A stretch of DNA of 64,000 nucleotides. Source: Dyella ginsengisoli LA-4 (GTDB lineage Bacteria > Pseudomonadota > Gammaproteobacteria > Xanthomonadales > Rhodanobacteraceae). Shown piece by piece: positions 8,602-17,380 of the stretch. The notes under the pieces are model-generated. The model was not told the origin of the DNA and ran no database searches. It saw nothing but the letters and a program-made list of their open reading frames with translations. The translations under genes were made by a program, and so were the position numbers. Position 1 is the stretch's first letter. Every line of letters starts with the position of its first letter. The stretch lies in NCBI RefSeq assembly GCF_000334915.1, contig NZ_AMSF01000017.1, forward strand, positions 1 through 64,000, in the 5' to 3' direction.

Positions 8602-9027
8602 TCATCCAGGTGGCTTCGCCTCGATCATGTCAGCGAGCTCGCGCAGCCACCCCTCGGCGTACGATTCCAGCCGGATCTTGGGCGGCACGGCAAAGCCGAA
8701 CACCCTAATCCACGCATCCGCCGCCACGATGAACGCCTGCCGCGCCTGATTTGTCGCCTGGCGCGCTGCCGCCTGCTGCTGGCGCAAGCGCACCAGGTGC
8801 GGTGACGGCGGTCCGGGGCGGACGAACTTCTGATCGCGGCGCAGCGCATCGGCCACTTGGGTAGTGCCGACCGCCGCGCGGTGCACGGCTTCGGCGGCTT
8901 TCAGCAGCGCGTGCAGCGCCTCGCGCTTCTGCAGCGTGTCGACGAGCTCGGCGGCCAAGCCCGCAAAGTCGCCGGCATCGAGGCTTGCCAGCACGCCGGC
9001 ATAAGGGAAGGCATCGGAATGGGACAT
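8602..9027 (-). CDS. Hypothetical helical protein
   Basis: 141 residues from the ATG at MSHSDAF. The sequence is almost entirely helix-forming, with heptad-like and Ala/Gln-rich stretches (RQQQAAARQATNQARQAF around residues 83-100), so a coiled coil or helical bundle is likely. It has no signal peptide and no known domain. The ribosome site is weak; an upstream start would add about 42 residues of Arg-rich sequence that does not look like a protein terminus. It stands head to head with the serine hydrolase gene at 9183. Confidence 0.6.
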   Translation of the reverse strand: MSHSDAFPYAGVLASLDAGDFAGLAAELVDTLQKREALHALLKAAEAVHRAAVGTTQVADALRRDQKFVRPGPPSPHLVRLRQQQAAARQATNQARQAFIVAADAWIRVFGFAVPPKIRLESYAEGWLRELADMIEAKPPG

Positions 9028-9182
9028 CGGCAGGGCTCGTGGTTGCGCCAATCTGGCGCGTACGAACGCATTATGGATCCCTGGTCGGCGCGGCGAAGAC
9101 ACCACCGGGCAACGACGCCTGACAGTCATCACTGACATGTGCATCGCCAGCACCGCAGAATGGCCACGACGAAAGGAATCGC

Positions 9183-10583
9183 ATGAAGCCTTCCAGACAA
9201 GCCGCAGGCCGAACGCGGCGGCGCATCATCATCGGCATCACGGTCATCGGCGCCATCCTCCTTGGCGTCATCTGGTTTCGGCCCGATCGCGCGTTACGTG
9301 TCGGCACCGGGGTCGTGAGCGAAGCGCTGTGCGGTGGCGTGTTCGTCTCGGGTCGCGCACCCGACCGGGTTTTCGCCGAGGACATTGCCGCCAATCCAGC
9401 GATGTCCACGATCCGGCGGCACCTGCGCTACACCATCGATTTCAACGAGCACTCGGTCAGCGCCAACTGGCTTGGCCTTTTCCAAAGCGCGGCGTATTTC
9501 CAGCCCGGCTACGGCTGCACGCTGGGCCGCGTGCCGGTTCACCGCCCGCCGATCTCCGCCCCGCCCCATCCGTCACCGGAACCACCGATTGAACCCGGCA
9601 CGCCGGCCCTGCAGGCGGCGCTGGCCCGTGCGTTTGCCGAGCCATCCAGACCACCCTTCCGGCATGTCCACGCCATCGTGGTCATGCGCGGCGGCCAAAT
9701 CATCGCGGAGCGCTATGCCGACGATGTGGGTGTGGACACGCCGCTACTCGGATTTTCAGTCAGCAAGTCGGTCACCAACGCGCTGGTCGGCATCCTCGTC
9801 CGCGAGCACCGCCTGAGCGTCGAAAGCCGGGCGCCCGTAGCCGCATGGAATCATCCCGACGACCCGCGCCGCACCATCACGCTCGACCAGCTGCTGCGCA
9901 TGACCAGCGGGCTCGACCTGACCGAGAGCGAGACGGGGTTCGATCCGGTCTCGCGCATGCTGTTCCTGGAACCGGATATGGCCGGCTTCGCCGAACAGGC
10001 GAGGCTCAAGCAAAAGCCCGGACAGGTTTGGGAATACACCAGCGGCAACACGCTGATCGTCTCGGCCATCATTCGCGATGCTGTTGGCGGGCACGCCGAT
10101 GACGTGCTTCGCTTCGCCCGGGACAATCTGTTCGGTCCTGCCGGCATGCACCACGTCGTGATGGAATTCGATGCGGCCGGCACGCCGATCGGCTCGACCC
10201 GCATCTATGCCTCCGCACGCGACTGGGCGCGTTTCGGCGAGCTCTATCTCGATGACGGCAAGATGGGTGACAAGCGCATCCTGCCTCCGGGCTGGGTGGC
10301 CTACTCGACCCGGCGCACGCTGGACAGCGACTACGCGGCCGGCTTCTGGATCAATGCCAGTGACACGCCGAACGCGCGCTGGCGGGTCCGTCATGGCATG
10401 CCCGCCGATGCGTTCTACGCGTCGGGACTCAACGGCCAGCGCATCGTGGTGGTGCCGTCGCAGCATCTGGTGATTGCCCGCCTGGGCAGCACGATCGATC
10501 CACCCAACTACGACATGCCGGGACTGGCGCGCCTGGTCAGCGACGTGATCGCCGCGACCGGCGACACGCCCCCGGCCCCCTGA
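9183..10583 (+). CDS. Membrane-anchored serine hydrolase (beta-lactamase / 6-aminohexanoate-dimer hydrolase type)
   Basis: 466 residues. An N-terminal transmembrane anchor (about 14-32) is followed by a ~120-residue linker region with a Pro-rich stretch (RPPISAPPHPSPEPP) and then the hydrolase domain. Motifs are SVSK at 192-195 (nucleophile Ser192, Lys195) and WEYTSGN at 283-289 with the likely general-base Tyr285, as in NylB/EstB-type enzymes. The active site should face the periplasm. AAAGGAA lies before the ATG. The substrate is unknown: esters, amides or D-amino-acid peptides are all possible within this family. No operon partner. Confidence 0.87.
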   Translation: MKPSRQAAGRTRRRIIIGITVIGAILLGVIWFRPDRALRVGTGVVSEALCGGVFVSGRAPDRVFAEDIAANPAMSTIRRHLRYTIDFNEHSVSANWLGLFQSAAYFQPGYGCTLGRVPVHRPPISAPPHPSPEPPIEPGTPALQAALARAFAEPSRPPFRHVHAIVVMRGGQIIAERYADDVGVDTPLLGFSVSKSVTNALVGILVREHRLSVESRAPVAAWNHPDDPRRTITLDQLLRMTSGLDLTESETGFDPVSRMLFLEPDMAGFAEQARLKQKPGQVWEYTSGNTLIVSAIIRDAVGGHADDVLRFARDNLFGPAGMHHVVMEFDAAGTPIGSTRIYASARDWARFGELYLDDGKMGDKRILPPGWVAYSTRRTLDSDYAAGFWINASDTPNARWRVRHGMPADAFYASGLNGQRIVVVPSQHLVIARLGSTIDPPNYDMPGLARLVSDVIAATGDTPPAP

Positions 10584-10681
10584 GGGAACCGCGACGCCCC
10601 GTCATGCCGGCAAGAGCTCGAAGCGCTCCTCAACAGAGAGCGCCGGGCACCCCGTGACTTTCGCGCCATGGAAAGCAAAGA

Positions 10682-10740
10682 CGCTGGATGACCGGCATTC
10701 GCCGTTGTGGCGCGCCTCCGGCTTTCGCCGGGATGACGAG
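10682..10740 (+). repeat. Dispersed palindrome-ended repeat, copy 1
   Basis: The segment beginning CGCTGGATGACCGGCATTCG and ending GGGATGACGAG recurs in inverted orientation at 18439-18496, with identical ends and a diverged middle. It sits in the 215-base gap between two genes that both end there. It looks like an intergenic REP/MITE-type element of the genome rather than a gene. Confidence 0.6.
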
Positions 10741-10798
10741 CCTGGGAGTCATCGCCCCGACTCGAGGGCGATGGCTCTCGCCGCAACAAGGCCGGCGC

Positions 10799-12607
10799 TC
10801 AGAACCCCACCGGCCGCTCCCCGGCCACCGCCACCTTCGCCTCCAGCGCACGGCCGACGCGACCCAGCGTGCCCTCCTCGAACAGTCGGCCGACCAGGGT
10901 GATGCCGTAGGGGACGCGATGGGGCTTGGCCAGCATCGGCTGCGGGTGCGCCGGATTGGGGGCCCAGTCGCTGCGCACCTGGTTCACCTCGACGAAGCCG
11001 GTGCGCAGGGTCAGCGAAGGCTGGCCGGTCATGTTGGAGATCACCATCATCTCGTCGCGCAGCGAGGGCACCAGCAGCAGATCCACCTCGCCCATCACGC
11101 GCTCCATCTCCTTCGCCACCCGGCGGCGCATGCGGTCGGCCTGCACGAAATCCACCGCGGAGAGGAAGCGCGATTCGCGGAACAGGTTCGGCCACGCGTC
11201 CGGCGTCTGCTCGCGCATGTGGTCGGCTTCGCCGGAGAGCGTCAGCTCCTCGAACGCGGCGGCGGCTTCGGCGAACAGCAGCAGGTTGAGGTTGTCGTAC
11301 GGCCAGTCGGGCAGCGACACTTCGGTCGGCACCAGGCCGAGCGAACGCAGCTGCTCGAGCGCGGCGCGGTCGAGATCCGTGGCCGGCGCCTCCTTCATCC
11401 AGGCGGGGAAATAGCCGACCTTCAGGCCCTTGATCGAGGCGGCCGCGTCGTAGTCGAAGTGCGCGGCCACGCTGGCGCTGTCGCCCGGATCGGTGCCGCG
11501 GATGGTGTCGAGCACCAGCATGGTGTCCTCCACCGAGCGGGTGATCGGGCCCAGCTTGTCCATCGTCCAGCACAGCGTCATCGCGCCGGTGCGCGGCACG
11601 CGGCCGTAGGTCGGGCGCAGACCGGTGGTGCCGCAGCGCATGCACGGGCTGATGATGCTGCCCTGGGTTTCGCTGCCGATGGCGAACGCCACCAGGCCGG
11701 CCGCGGTGGCCGAGGCCGGGCCGGCGCTGGAGCCGGAGGAGCCCTCCTGCAGCAGCCACGGGTTCATGGTCTGGCCGCCGAACCAGATGTCGTTGAGCGC
11801 CAGCGCGCCCAGGCTGAGCTTGGCCACCAGCACGGCGCCGGCTTCGTTGAGCTTGCGGGTCACCGCACCGTCTTCCTTCGGCACGCGATGCCTGAACGGC
11901 TCGGCGCCGTAGGTGGTGGGAATGCCGGCGGTGTCGAGCAGGTCCTTCGCGCCCCACGGAATGCCGTGCAGCGGGCCGCGGTAATGGCCGGCGGCGATCT
12001 CCCTGTCGGCCTGCGCGGCCTGCTTCAGCGCATGCTCCTCGCACAGCGTGATCACGCAATGAAGCTGCGGATCGAAGCGCTTCAGGCGCGCGAGGTAGAT
12101 CTTCGTCAGCCGGGTGGAGCTGAGCTTGCGGCTGCGGATCCACGCGCCGAGCTGGGCCACAGAGGCGAACGCGATGTCCTCGTCCTTCGCCGGCAGCGGC
12201 ATGGCCGCCACCCTGGACGGCGCGAAGCGGTCGTGGGCCGGGCCGACGTGCGCCCGCCCCATCGCCGGGAACCAGGTGGTGGCCGGCGCCAGCCCCTCCT
12301 CCAGCGCCACCTTGCGCGGGCCGGTGCGACGCTCCAGCAGGCCGGCCAGCGAGGTCGGCCAGTTGGCCACGGCCATTTCGCGCTGCGGCTCGGTCATCGT
12401 CACCTGCACCAGCTTCTCCGCCTCGGCGAAGGTGGCGGTGGTGAGCTTCGGGCCCACTGGTGGCGCGGTGTTGAACGCGCCGGGCGAACCGGGCGGCGGG
12501 CTCGTCGGCGCCGGGTTCTCGCCGGTCTGGGCGATGGCACCACCGGCCACCACTGCACCCAGCAGGCCGAGCGGCGCCTGGGTCAGGAAATCGCGACGCG
12601 TCTTCAT
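10799..12607 (-). CDS. Tat-exported amidase (amidase signature family)
   Basis: 602 residues. It begins with a twin-arginine signal (KTRRDFL at residues 2-8, then a hydrophobic stretch ending near AIAQ), so it should be folded before export to the periplasm. The amidase-signature triad is visible: Lys221 in PWGAKDLLDT, the Gly/Ser-rich block GSSGSSAG at 289-296 with the cis-Ser, and the nucleophile Ser317 in GSETQGSIISP. These enzymes hydrolyse amides through Ser-cisSer-Lys; the substrate cannot be told. GGAGA precedes the ATG at 12607, and upstream in-frame sequence is Arg-rich and not signal-like. The N-terminal ~170 residues before the amidase core form an extra segment. The gap on its far side is divergent with the gene at 12983. 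Confidence 0.9.
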   Translation of the reverse strand: MKTRRDFLTQAPLGLLGAVVAGGAIAQTGENPAPTSPPPGSPGAFNTAPPVGPKLTTATFAEAEKLVQVTMTEPQREMAVANWPTSLAGLLERRTGPRKVALEEGLAPATTWFPAMGRAHVGPAHDRFAPSRVAAMPLPAKDEDIAFASVAQLGAWIRSRKLSSTRLTKIYLARLKRFDPQLHCVITLCEEHALKQAAQADREIAAGHYRGPLHGIPWGAKDLLDTAGIPTTYGAEPFRHRVPKEDGAVTRKLNEAGAVLVAKLSLGALALNDIWFGGQTMNPWLLQEGSSGSSAGPASATAAGLVAFAIGSETQGSIISPCMRCGTTGLRPTYGRVPRTGAMTLCWTMDKLGPITRSVEDTMLVLDTIRGTDPGDSASVAAHFDYDAAASIKGLKVGYFPAWMKEAPATDLDRAALEQLRSLGLVPTEVSLPDWPYDNLNLLLFAEAAAAFEELTLSGEADHMREQTPDAWPNLFRESRFLSAVDFVQADRMRRRVAKEMERVMGEVDLLLVPSLRDEMMVISNMTGQPSLTLRTGFVEVNQVRSDWAPNPAHPQPMLAKPHRVPYGITLVGRLFEEGTLGRVGRALEAKVAVAGERPVGF

Positions 12608-12690
12608 GGTTCTCCCCGATGCGCCCCGAGCGGGGCGCGTTGCTGTCGAATCCGATGCCGGCACCCCATCGCGCCGAGGCAGCGCTCCGG

Positions 12691-12733
12691 CCGTGCCGGA
12701 ATGGCTGTTTACTGTGAACGAGCACCGGCACGG
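12691..12733. promoter_or_regulatory. Inverted repeats in the divergent amidase intergenic region
   Basis: The 375-base gap 12608-12982 separates divergent genes. It holds CCGTGCCGG (12691-12699) and CCGGCACGG (12725-12733), perfect arms 25 bases apart. Between them is the near-palindrome GTTTACTGTGAAC, which has one mismatch. The AT-richer centre suits a regulator site or promoter for one of the two genes. No other gene is supported in the gap. Confidence 0.4.
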
Positions 12734-12982
12734 GGACAACTCGACTTAGGTGCGGTGAGGCGCGATGGGGTGGGCAGCCCCGCAAAACCTTGCGGCGCGC
12801 CTCCATCCTCCCCGTCCGGCGAAACCCGCCAGACCGGCCCGGTGGAGCCGGAGGGGAAGTCGGACGCGCTGCTTGACCGCCGGCCGCGCCGATGACAGAA
12901 CGGAACCTTGCGCAGCAAGTCATCGCCCGCCCCACCGGGTGTCGACCACGCAACATCCCGGACGGATCCAGGAGGTTTACCC

Positions 12983-13555
12983 ATGGCACGCAACGCATTG
13001 TTCGCCCTTGCCCTGGCCGCGGCAGCCAGCCAGGCCCATGCAGCAAACGAGCCCGCACTCGCCGGCATCACCCTGCGCGAACGGCCGCAACTCGATGAAT
13101 GCCCGGAGCGCCAGCGCAGTTATCTCGCCGACGATCGCACCACCTGTTTCGAGCTCCCGTCCGGCCCGGCGCCATCGGGCGAAGCGGCAAGCATTCCCGC
13201 AAACGGTCGGATCATGGTGAACGTCGCCCTGGCCGATCGCCCCTCCTTCATGCAGGGTGGTGATGCCATGGTCACGCTCCGCGATGGTCGGGTGCAGAGT
13301 GTGGCCGTGAGAACGCACGGCGCAGGACAGGACAGTGCCGACTTGCGGGCGCTGGAAGATCGCTTCGGGCGTACCTCGCCCCGCTACCTGTCCACGGCGC
13401 AGCGCTTCGAAAGCTACAGCAACATCCGCGCGGACTGGCGATTGGACGGCGCGGTCACGGTCTATTTCAGCAGCACCGAACTGGGTCGCTACAGCGGCAT
13501 CGTGCGAATGCAGACACCCGAGGCACCGCCGCACCAGGTCGGGCAATTCGACTGA
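12983..13555 (+). CDS. Hypothetical secreted protein
   Basis: 190 residues. A clear Sec signal peptide (to about residue 20, ending SQAHA) makes it periplasmic or extracellular. The mature part has two Cys likely to form a disulfide (ECPERQRS and TTCFELP), then a beta-rich region. AGGAGG before the ATG is one of the best ribosome sites in the window and fixes the start. No family is recognised. The pattern (cleavable signal, one Cys pair, compact domain) is that of a small envelope protein. It is divergent from the amidase. Confidence 0.75.
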   Translation: MARNALFALALAAAASQAHAANEPALAGITLRERPQLDECPERQRSYLADDRTTCFELPSGPAPSGEAASIPANGRIMVNVALADRPSFMQGGDAMVTLRDGRVQSVAVRTHGAGQDSADLRALEDRFGRTSPRYLSTAQRFESYSNIRADWRLDGAVTVYFSSTELGRYSGIVRMQTPEAPPHQVGQFD

Positions 13556-13745
13556 CGGTGAAGCAGGCGTTGCACGCTCCCTCCGCACCCGGCGCATCGC
13601 ACCACGGTCCGCAGGCGGAAGCAGTCCGCGAACCCGCCCGCATGCACCAGCTCCGAATCGCCGGAAGTTGCTTCAGGGCGCTGTCGATCTGCGATCCTGC
13701 GGCCCGTCGTACATGTACATGCATGCCACCCCACAAGGACCTTCC

Positions 13746-14117
13746 ATGAAATACCTCGGCCTGGCCTACTTCACCCCGGAGAAATTCGCCGCCCTGGCGC
13801 CCGACGCCGTGAAAGCCATCGTCAGCCAGTGCCCGGCACTGGACGAGAAGATGCGCGCCACCGGCAAGGTGCTGGTCTCCGCCTCGCTCGGCGACCTGGA
13901 GCACTGGCGCACCCTGCGCCCGCGCGCCGGCAAGACCCAGATCACCGACGGGCCCTACATCGAGTCGAAGGAAGTGGTCGGCGGCCTGTTCATCATCGAG
14001 GCGGACAGCCAGGAGGAAGCGCTGCGCATCGCCGGGATGCACCCGGCCGCGCAGATCGGGGAGGAAGGGGACTGGGCGGTGGAGTTGATTCCGTTGGATT
14101 TCTATCTGGTGCCGTGA
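13746..14117 (+). CDS. YCII-related (DGPF domain) protein
   Basis: 123 residues. It contains the core of YCII/DGPF proteins: a ferredoxin-like fold with KMRATGKVLVSASLGD, the motif TDGPYIESKEVVGGLFIIEADS (quoted in part: TDGPYIESKEVVGG) and SQEEALRIAGMHPAA. In such proteins the DGP..E segment surrounds a pocket; some are dienelactone-isomerase- or dehydrochlorinase-like, most are of unknown role and often travel with ECF sigma factors. No sigma-factor gene is present here. AAGGA lies before the ATG. Cytoplasmic. A second, decayed YCII gene lies at 40217-40498. Confidence 0.85.
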   Translation: MKYLGLAYFTPEKFAALAPDAVKAIVSQCPALDEKMRATGKVLVSASLGDLEHWRTLRPRAGKTQITDGPYIESKEVVGGLFIIEADSQEEALRIAGMHPAAQIGEEGDWAVELIPLDFYLVP

Positions 14118-14385
14118 AGGGCCGGCATCTCCGCTGATGCGCGTTGGCACTGTTCTCCGCAGGTATTCTTACGGCTTGGCTCACCGTCACACGGGTATCA
14201 GCTTCAACACCGTAAGCAAGCACGCCCCCAGGGCAGCAATCGACCCGAAGCACGCATTGTTATGCCTTACCTCAACCGATCGGCAGCACGCTGGCGCGTC
14301 ATCATGCGCCGCGTATCGGTCCGTATGGCTGCGGTGATGTCAGGTCGGCATTTCCAACCCAATATTTGATCTCTTGGAGAGAGAT

Positions 14386-15717
14386 ATGCGTCAGCTATGG
14401 AAGCGTGGTGGGATGGTGGTTTGCTGTTTGCTTCCGAGCGCCGGCTCGTACGCTGCGAGCTTTGACTGCCATCGCGCAGTCTCTGTTGTCGAGCGACATA
14501 TTTGCCAGGACGAGACCCTTTCCAGGTTGGACAGCAAAATGGCCGGTGCCTACGACCGTGCTCGCCACCGCGCCGGACCTCATGTGGATGCGCTGTTGCG
14601 CGACCAACGGAACTGGTTGGGCGAACGCAACAAGGCGGCCATTTCTGATGCAGGACGTGCCGCCAACGTCTATAGGAATCGCATAGAGTTCCTCGACAAG
14701 ATTTTTCAGGACAAAGAATTACCATCTCCCTTACTGGCAGCGATTCAGGCCTTTGTCGAAGCTCATCCGGCGGCCTCCGCGGGACGTGGTTATGTCATCA
14801 GCGGCTGGGGGGGCATTGGTGGGGGCGGGGACGCATTCACCATGGCCGAAGAATCGCCCGTCCAAGACGCCAAATCTCTCCCTTTTCGGCTGGAAGACGT
14901 AAGGGAGCTGATCACCTTTCCCGACTCAGCAGACGACTACCGCACGCTGGCCTTGCTCAGAGCGCAGCGATTGGGCGGTGTCTACTCTGAGAGCGGCACC
15001 ATGCATTCGGTGTCGTGGCGACTCTTCAGCTGGGATGGCCATGCTGTTAAAGGCGTCGTCCTGCCTGACGCATTCTCCGATACAGAGTGGACAAATCTTG
15101 GAGCACTGGTCGAGCACCAGGGCATCGCGTATGCCTTGTCTTACTATGACGCCCCCCTGGATCGGAGCGTGTTGACAGCCCAGGCTTTTGTGGGTGGGCA
15201 ATGGGGAGACGATGTCCAACTCGAACTCCACTACGACGTCCATTTCCAGCCGTCCCGCTCGTACTGCAGCGAGACCAATTGCACAGCACTGGAAGCCTTT
15301 GCCGAAAAATTCGTTCGGCAGTTCGACAAGACCCAAGACGTCAGTCCGCTAATAGCTGGGCTGTCAAAGGATGACCGCGAGCGCTACAGGGATATGCTGG
15401 GACGAGACAAAAGCCTGACCTCGCTACCTACCTTCGAGGGAAAGACTCATTTTGCTGACGCTGCCGTCTACAGAAGCTTCGGCTCTGACAGCGCCTTCTT
15501 CCCCGTTCATTGGCAAGGGCAGCTGCTGCTTGGGCGTGTCGGCAACGCCTCACTTGGATGGCGGGAAAGCGAAGATCTATTGCTAGGAATCTGGTGCTGG
15601 AATGGAAAGGCATTCGAGCCAGTGCTCGGAATGGTGACCGGCAAGGTGCGCGGCGGCTTCCTACTCAGTGCATGGTCAATGGAGTCGTCTGAGGCAGAAG
15701 GTGGCGGCGAAAATTGA
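14386..15717 (+). CDS. LprI/DUF1311-domain secreted protein
   Basis: 443 residues. An N-terminal signal peptide (hydrophobic stretch to about residue 23, ending YAAS) is followed by an LprI-type (DUF1311) module: FDCHRAVSVVERHICQDETLSRLD then LLRDQRNWLGERNK (key features: two Cys about 16 residues apart, L.LD, and RNWL). LprI was described as a lysozyme inhibitor, but most members are uncharacterised. The remaining ~350 residues form a larger domain that I do not recognise, with a Gly-rich turn (SGWGGIGGGGD) and a Cys pair (YCSETNC). GGAGAGA precedes the ATG, which beats an in-frame TTG four codons earlier. GC content is a little lower than around it. Periplasmic or extracellular. Confidence 0.75.
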   Translation: MRQLWKRGGMVVCCLLPSAGSYAASFDCHRAVSVVERHICQDETLSRLDSKMAGAYDRARHRAGPHVDALLRDQRNWLGERNKAAISDAGRAANVYRNRIEFLDKIFQDKELPSPLLAAIQAFVEAHPAASAGRGYVISGWGGIGGGGDAFTMAEESPVQDAKSLPFRLEDVRELITFPDSADDYRTLALLRAQRLGGVYSESGTMHSVSWRLFSWDGHAVKGVVLPDAFSDTEWTNLGALVEHQGIAYALSYYDAPLDRSVLTAQAFVGGQWGDDVQLELHYDVHFQPSRSYCSETNCTALEAFAEKFVRQFDKTQDVSPLIAGLSKDDRERYRDMLGRDKSLTSLPTFEGKTHFADAAVYRSFGSDSAFFPVHWQGQLLLGRVGNASLGWRESEDLLLGIWCWNGKAFEPVLGMVTGKVRGGFLLSAWSMESSEAEGGGEN

Positions 15718-15821
15718 GCAGCCCGTCTTTGATCGCCACCGACGAGCCTCACGCTGGCCACGCAAAAGCCAATCGCCCCGGCGAGCGTTACCCGCGGACA
15801 TGGCGGCTTGGGCGCGGGAAC

Positions 15822-16724
15822 ATGAATATCTCTCACTGGATGACCCGGCTGGTGGCCGGGCTGGTGCTCTGCGTCCTGATGGCTGGCGCCGCGATCTGGT
15901 TCGCAGGCGATCTGCTGATCCATCCAGTGCCCGCCAACGTCGGGCCGCCACCCATCGACCTCCCCGCACGCGCGGTGGTGTTCGGCAGCAACTCCGGCTC
16001 GATGATCCACGGCTGGTTCGTCCCAGGCCGGGGCATCGGTGCGGTGCTTCTGCTGCATGGCGTGCGCGCCAATCGCTTGGGCATGCTGGACCGTGCGCGC
16101 TTCCTGCATCGGGCGGGCTATGCGGTGCTGTTGATCGACTTCCAGGCCTCGGGTGAGAGTCCGGGTCGGGTGATCACCTTCGGCTACCTGGAATCGCGCG
16201 ACGCCCAGGCGGCCGTCGCGGAACTGAGGAAGCTGGCGCCCGGACAACCCATCGGCCTCATCGGCACCTCGATGGGCGGGGCCGCTGCCCTGCTGGCGCA
16301 GCCAAGGCTTGAGGTCGACGCGATGGTGCTGGAACAGGTCTACCCCACCCTGGCGCAGGCGCTCGACGACCGGCTGCGGCTGTATGCCGGCGTCGTCGGC
16401 ACATGGCTTGAACCGCTGCTGGCGATGACGGTGAAGCCGCATCTCGGGCTGTCCCTGCAGCAGATGCGCCCGATCGATCGCATCCGCGCACTTGGCGTAC
16501 CCAAGCTGCTCGTCGCCGGCTCCGCCGACCGGCGCACCACCCTCGGCGAGTCGCTGGCCATGTATCGCGCCACGGCCAGCCCCAAGCAGCTGTGGGTGGT
16601 CCCCGGCGCCCGGCACGTGGATCTGGATCGCTATGCGGGCCCGGCGTACCGCGCGCACATCCTCTCGTTCTTCGCCACCTGGTTACGGCATGATGGCGAG
16701 CGCGTCACGAGACATCAGGGATGA
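15822..16724 (+). CDS. Membrane-anchored alpha/beta hydrolase
   Basis: 300 residues. A transmembrane anchor near residues 8-28 is followed by an alpha/beta-hydrolase domain. Visible features are the oxyanion region LLLHGVRANR (about 77-86), the nucleophile elbow GTSMGG with Ser150, an acid in AGSADRRT and His in ARHVDLDRY near the C-terminus. It resembles BEM46/FrsA-like hydrolases that face the periplasm. The substrate is unknown. The ribosome site is weak (GGGAA); the ATG at 15822 is chosen because the membrane segment starts right after it. Its stop overlaps the start of the next gene by ATGA, so the two are translationally coupled. Confidence 0.82.
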   Translation: MNISHWMTRLVAGLVLCVLMAGAAIWFAGDLLIHPVPANVGPPPIDLPARAVVFGSNSGSMIHGWFVPGRGIGAVLLLHGVRANRLGMLDRARFLHRAGYAVLLIDFQASGESPGRVITFGYLESRDAQAAVAELRKLAPGQPIGLIGTSMGGAAALLAQPRLEVDAMVLEQVYPTLAQALDDRLRLYAGVVGTWLEPLLAMTVKPHLGLSLQQMRPIDRIRALGVPKLLVAGSADRRTTLGESLAMYRATASPKQLWVVPGARHVDLDRYAGPAYRAHILSFFATWLRHDGERVTRHQG

Positions 16725-17335
16725 AAGCAGCCATGACGACATCGCATGCCAAGACGGTTACTCCAGAAGTCTGGGAGCTTAGGAGCGGCTCGGTCAACGA
16801 CTACGCGCCTCTGGTTTTTGCGCACGAGGAGGACATGGAGTCCGGCATGTTCGACGCATCCGGTATTCGACTCACCTGGCCGACAAGACCGAGGGTCGAA
16901 GTGTTCGTCGAGCCCGGAAAGAAAAAGCCCAAATCTCTGGCTGACGTCAGCGCACTAACCCCAGGCGCACTGGCCATGAATGACGAGGCCAAGGCGGCGC
17001 TGGAACCCTTCCTGTCCGCTTTCGGCCAGTTCCTGGCGATGGACTGCGGGGGACAAACCCGCTGGTTCTACAACGTGACGAACCTGATTCCCTGTATCGA
17101 TGAGAGCCGGTCAACCAGGCGACCCAGCGGATCCATCGTGAAGGAAGCGTTCTTCGAGCATGCAGTACCGGTCGAACCCGCCGTGTTCAAGGACCCACTG
17201 ACGGCGGCCGCATCCATCTATGTCAACGATGCGGGCAAGGCGGCCCTGGAGAAGATCGTCGCGGAGGCAGCCATTGCGGGCGTTGCTTTCGTCGAACCAG
17301 GCCCGCTGCCCAAAAAGCCTCGGCCACGGTCCTGA
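16721..17335 (+). CDS. Hypothetical protein, possibly Imm11/DUF1629-like
   Basis: 204 residues, cytoplasmic. The layout (a short N-terminal strand region, a central LTPGALAMNDEAKAALEPFL helix, then FYNVTNLIPCIDESRS and a C-terminal IYVNDAGKAALEKI helix) recalls DUF1629-type immunity proteins, with two similar half-motifs of the type 'ndeak.aLe'. The match is by eye and weak. Its start overlaps the stop of the upstream hydrolase (ATGA), so the two are made together. Were it an immunity protein, the hydrolase could be its cognate toxin, but the hydrolase is anchored and lacks toxin-delivery domains. Confidence 0.6.
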   Translation: MKAAMTTSHAKTVTPEVWELRSGSVNDYAPLVFAHEEDMESGMFDASGIRLTWPTRPRVEVFVEPGKKKPKSLADVSALTPGALAMNDEAKAALEPFLSAFGQFLAMDCGGQTRWFYNVTNLIPCIDESRSTRRPSGSIVKEAFFEHAVPVEPAVFKDPLTAAASIYVNDAGKAALEKIVAEAAIAGVAFVEPGPLPKKPRPRS

Positions 17336-17380
17336 GCGAGATCAGGTAGCGGCCCAGCCCAGGTGGAGGGATGGTTCGCC

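Noticed and set aside
10688-12895. Very long open frame on the plus strand, opposite the amidase
   Set aside because: It is a mirror of the GC-rich amidase gene, with His/Arg/Gln-rich low-complexity translation. The minus strand carries Tat signal, catalytic motifs and a ribosome site. The same reasoning removes the other long opposite-strand frames, such as those over secD, sufD and the glutamate-synthase-like gene.
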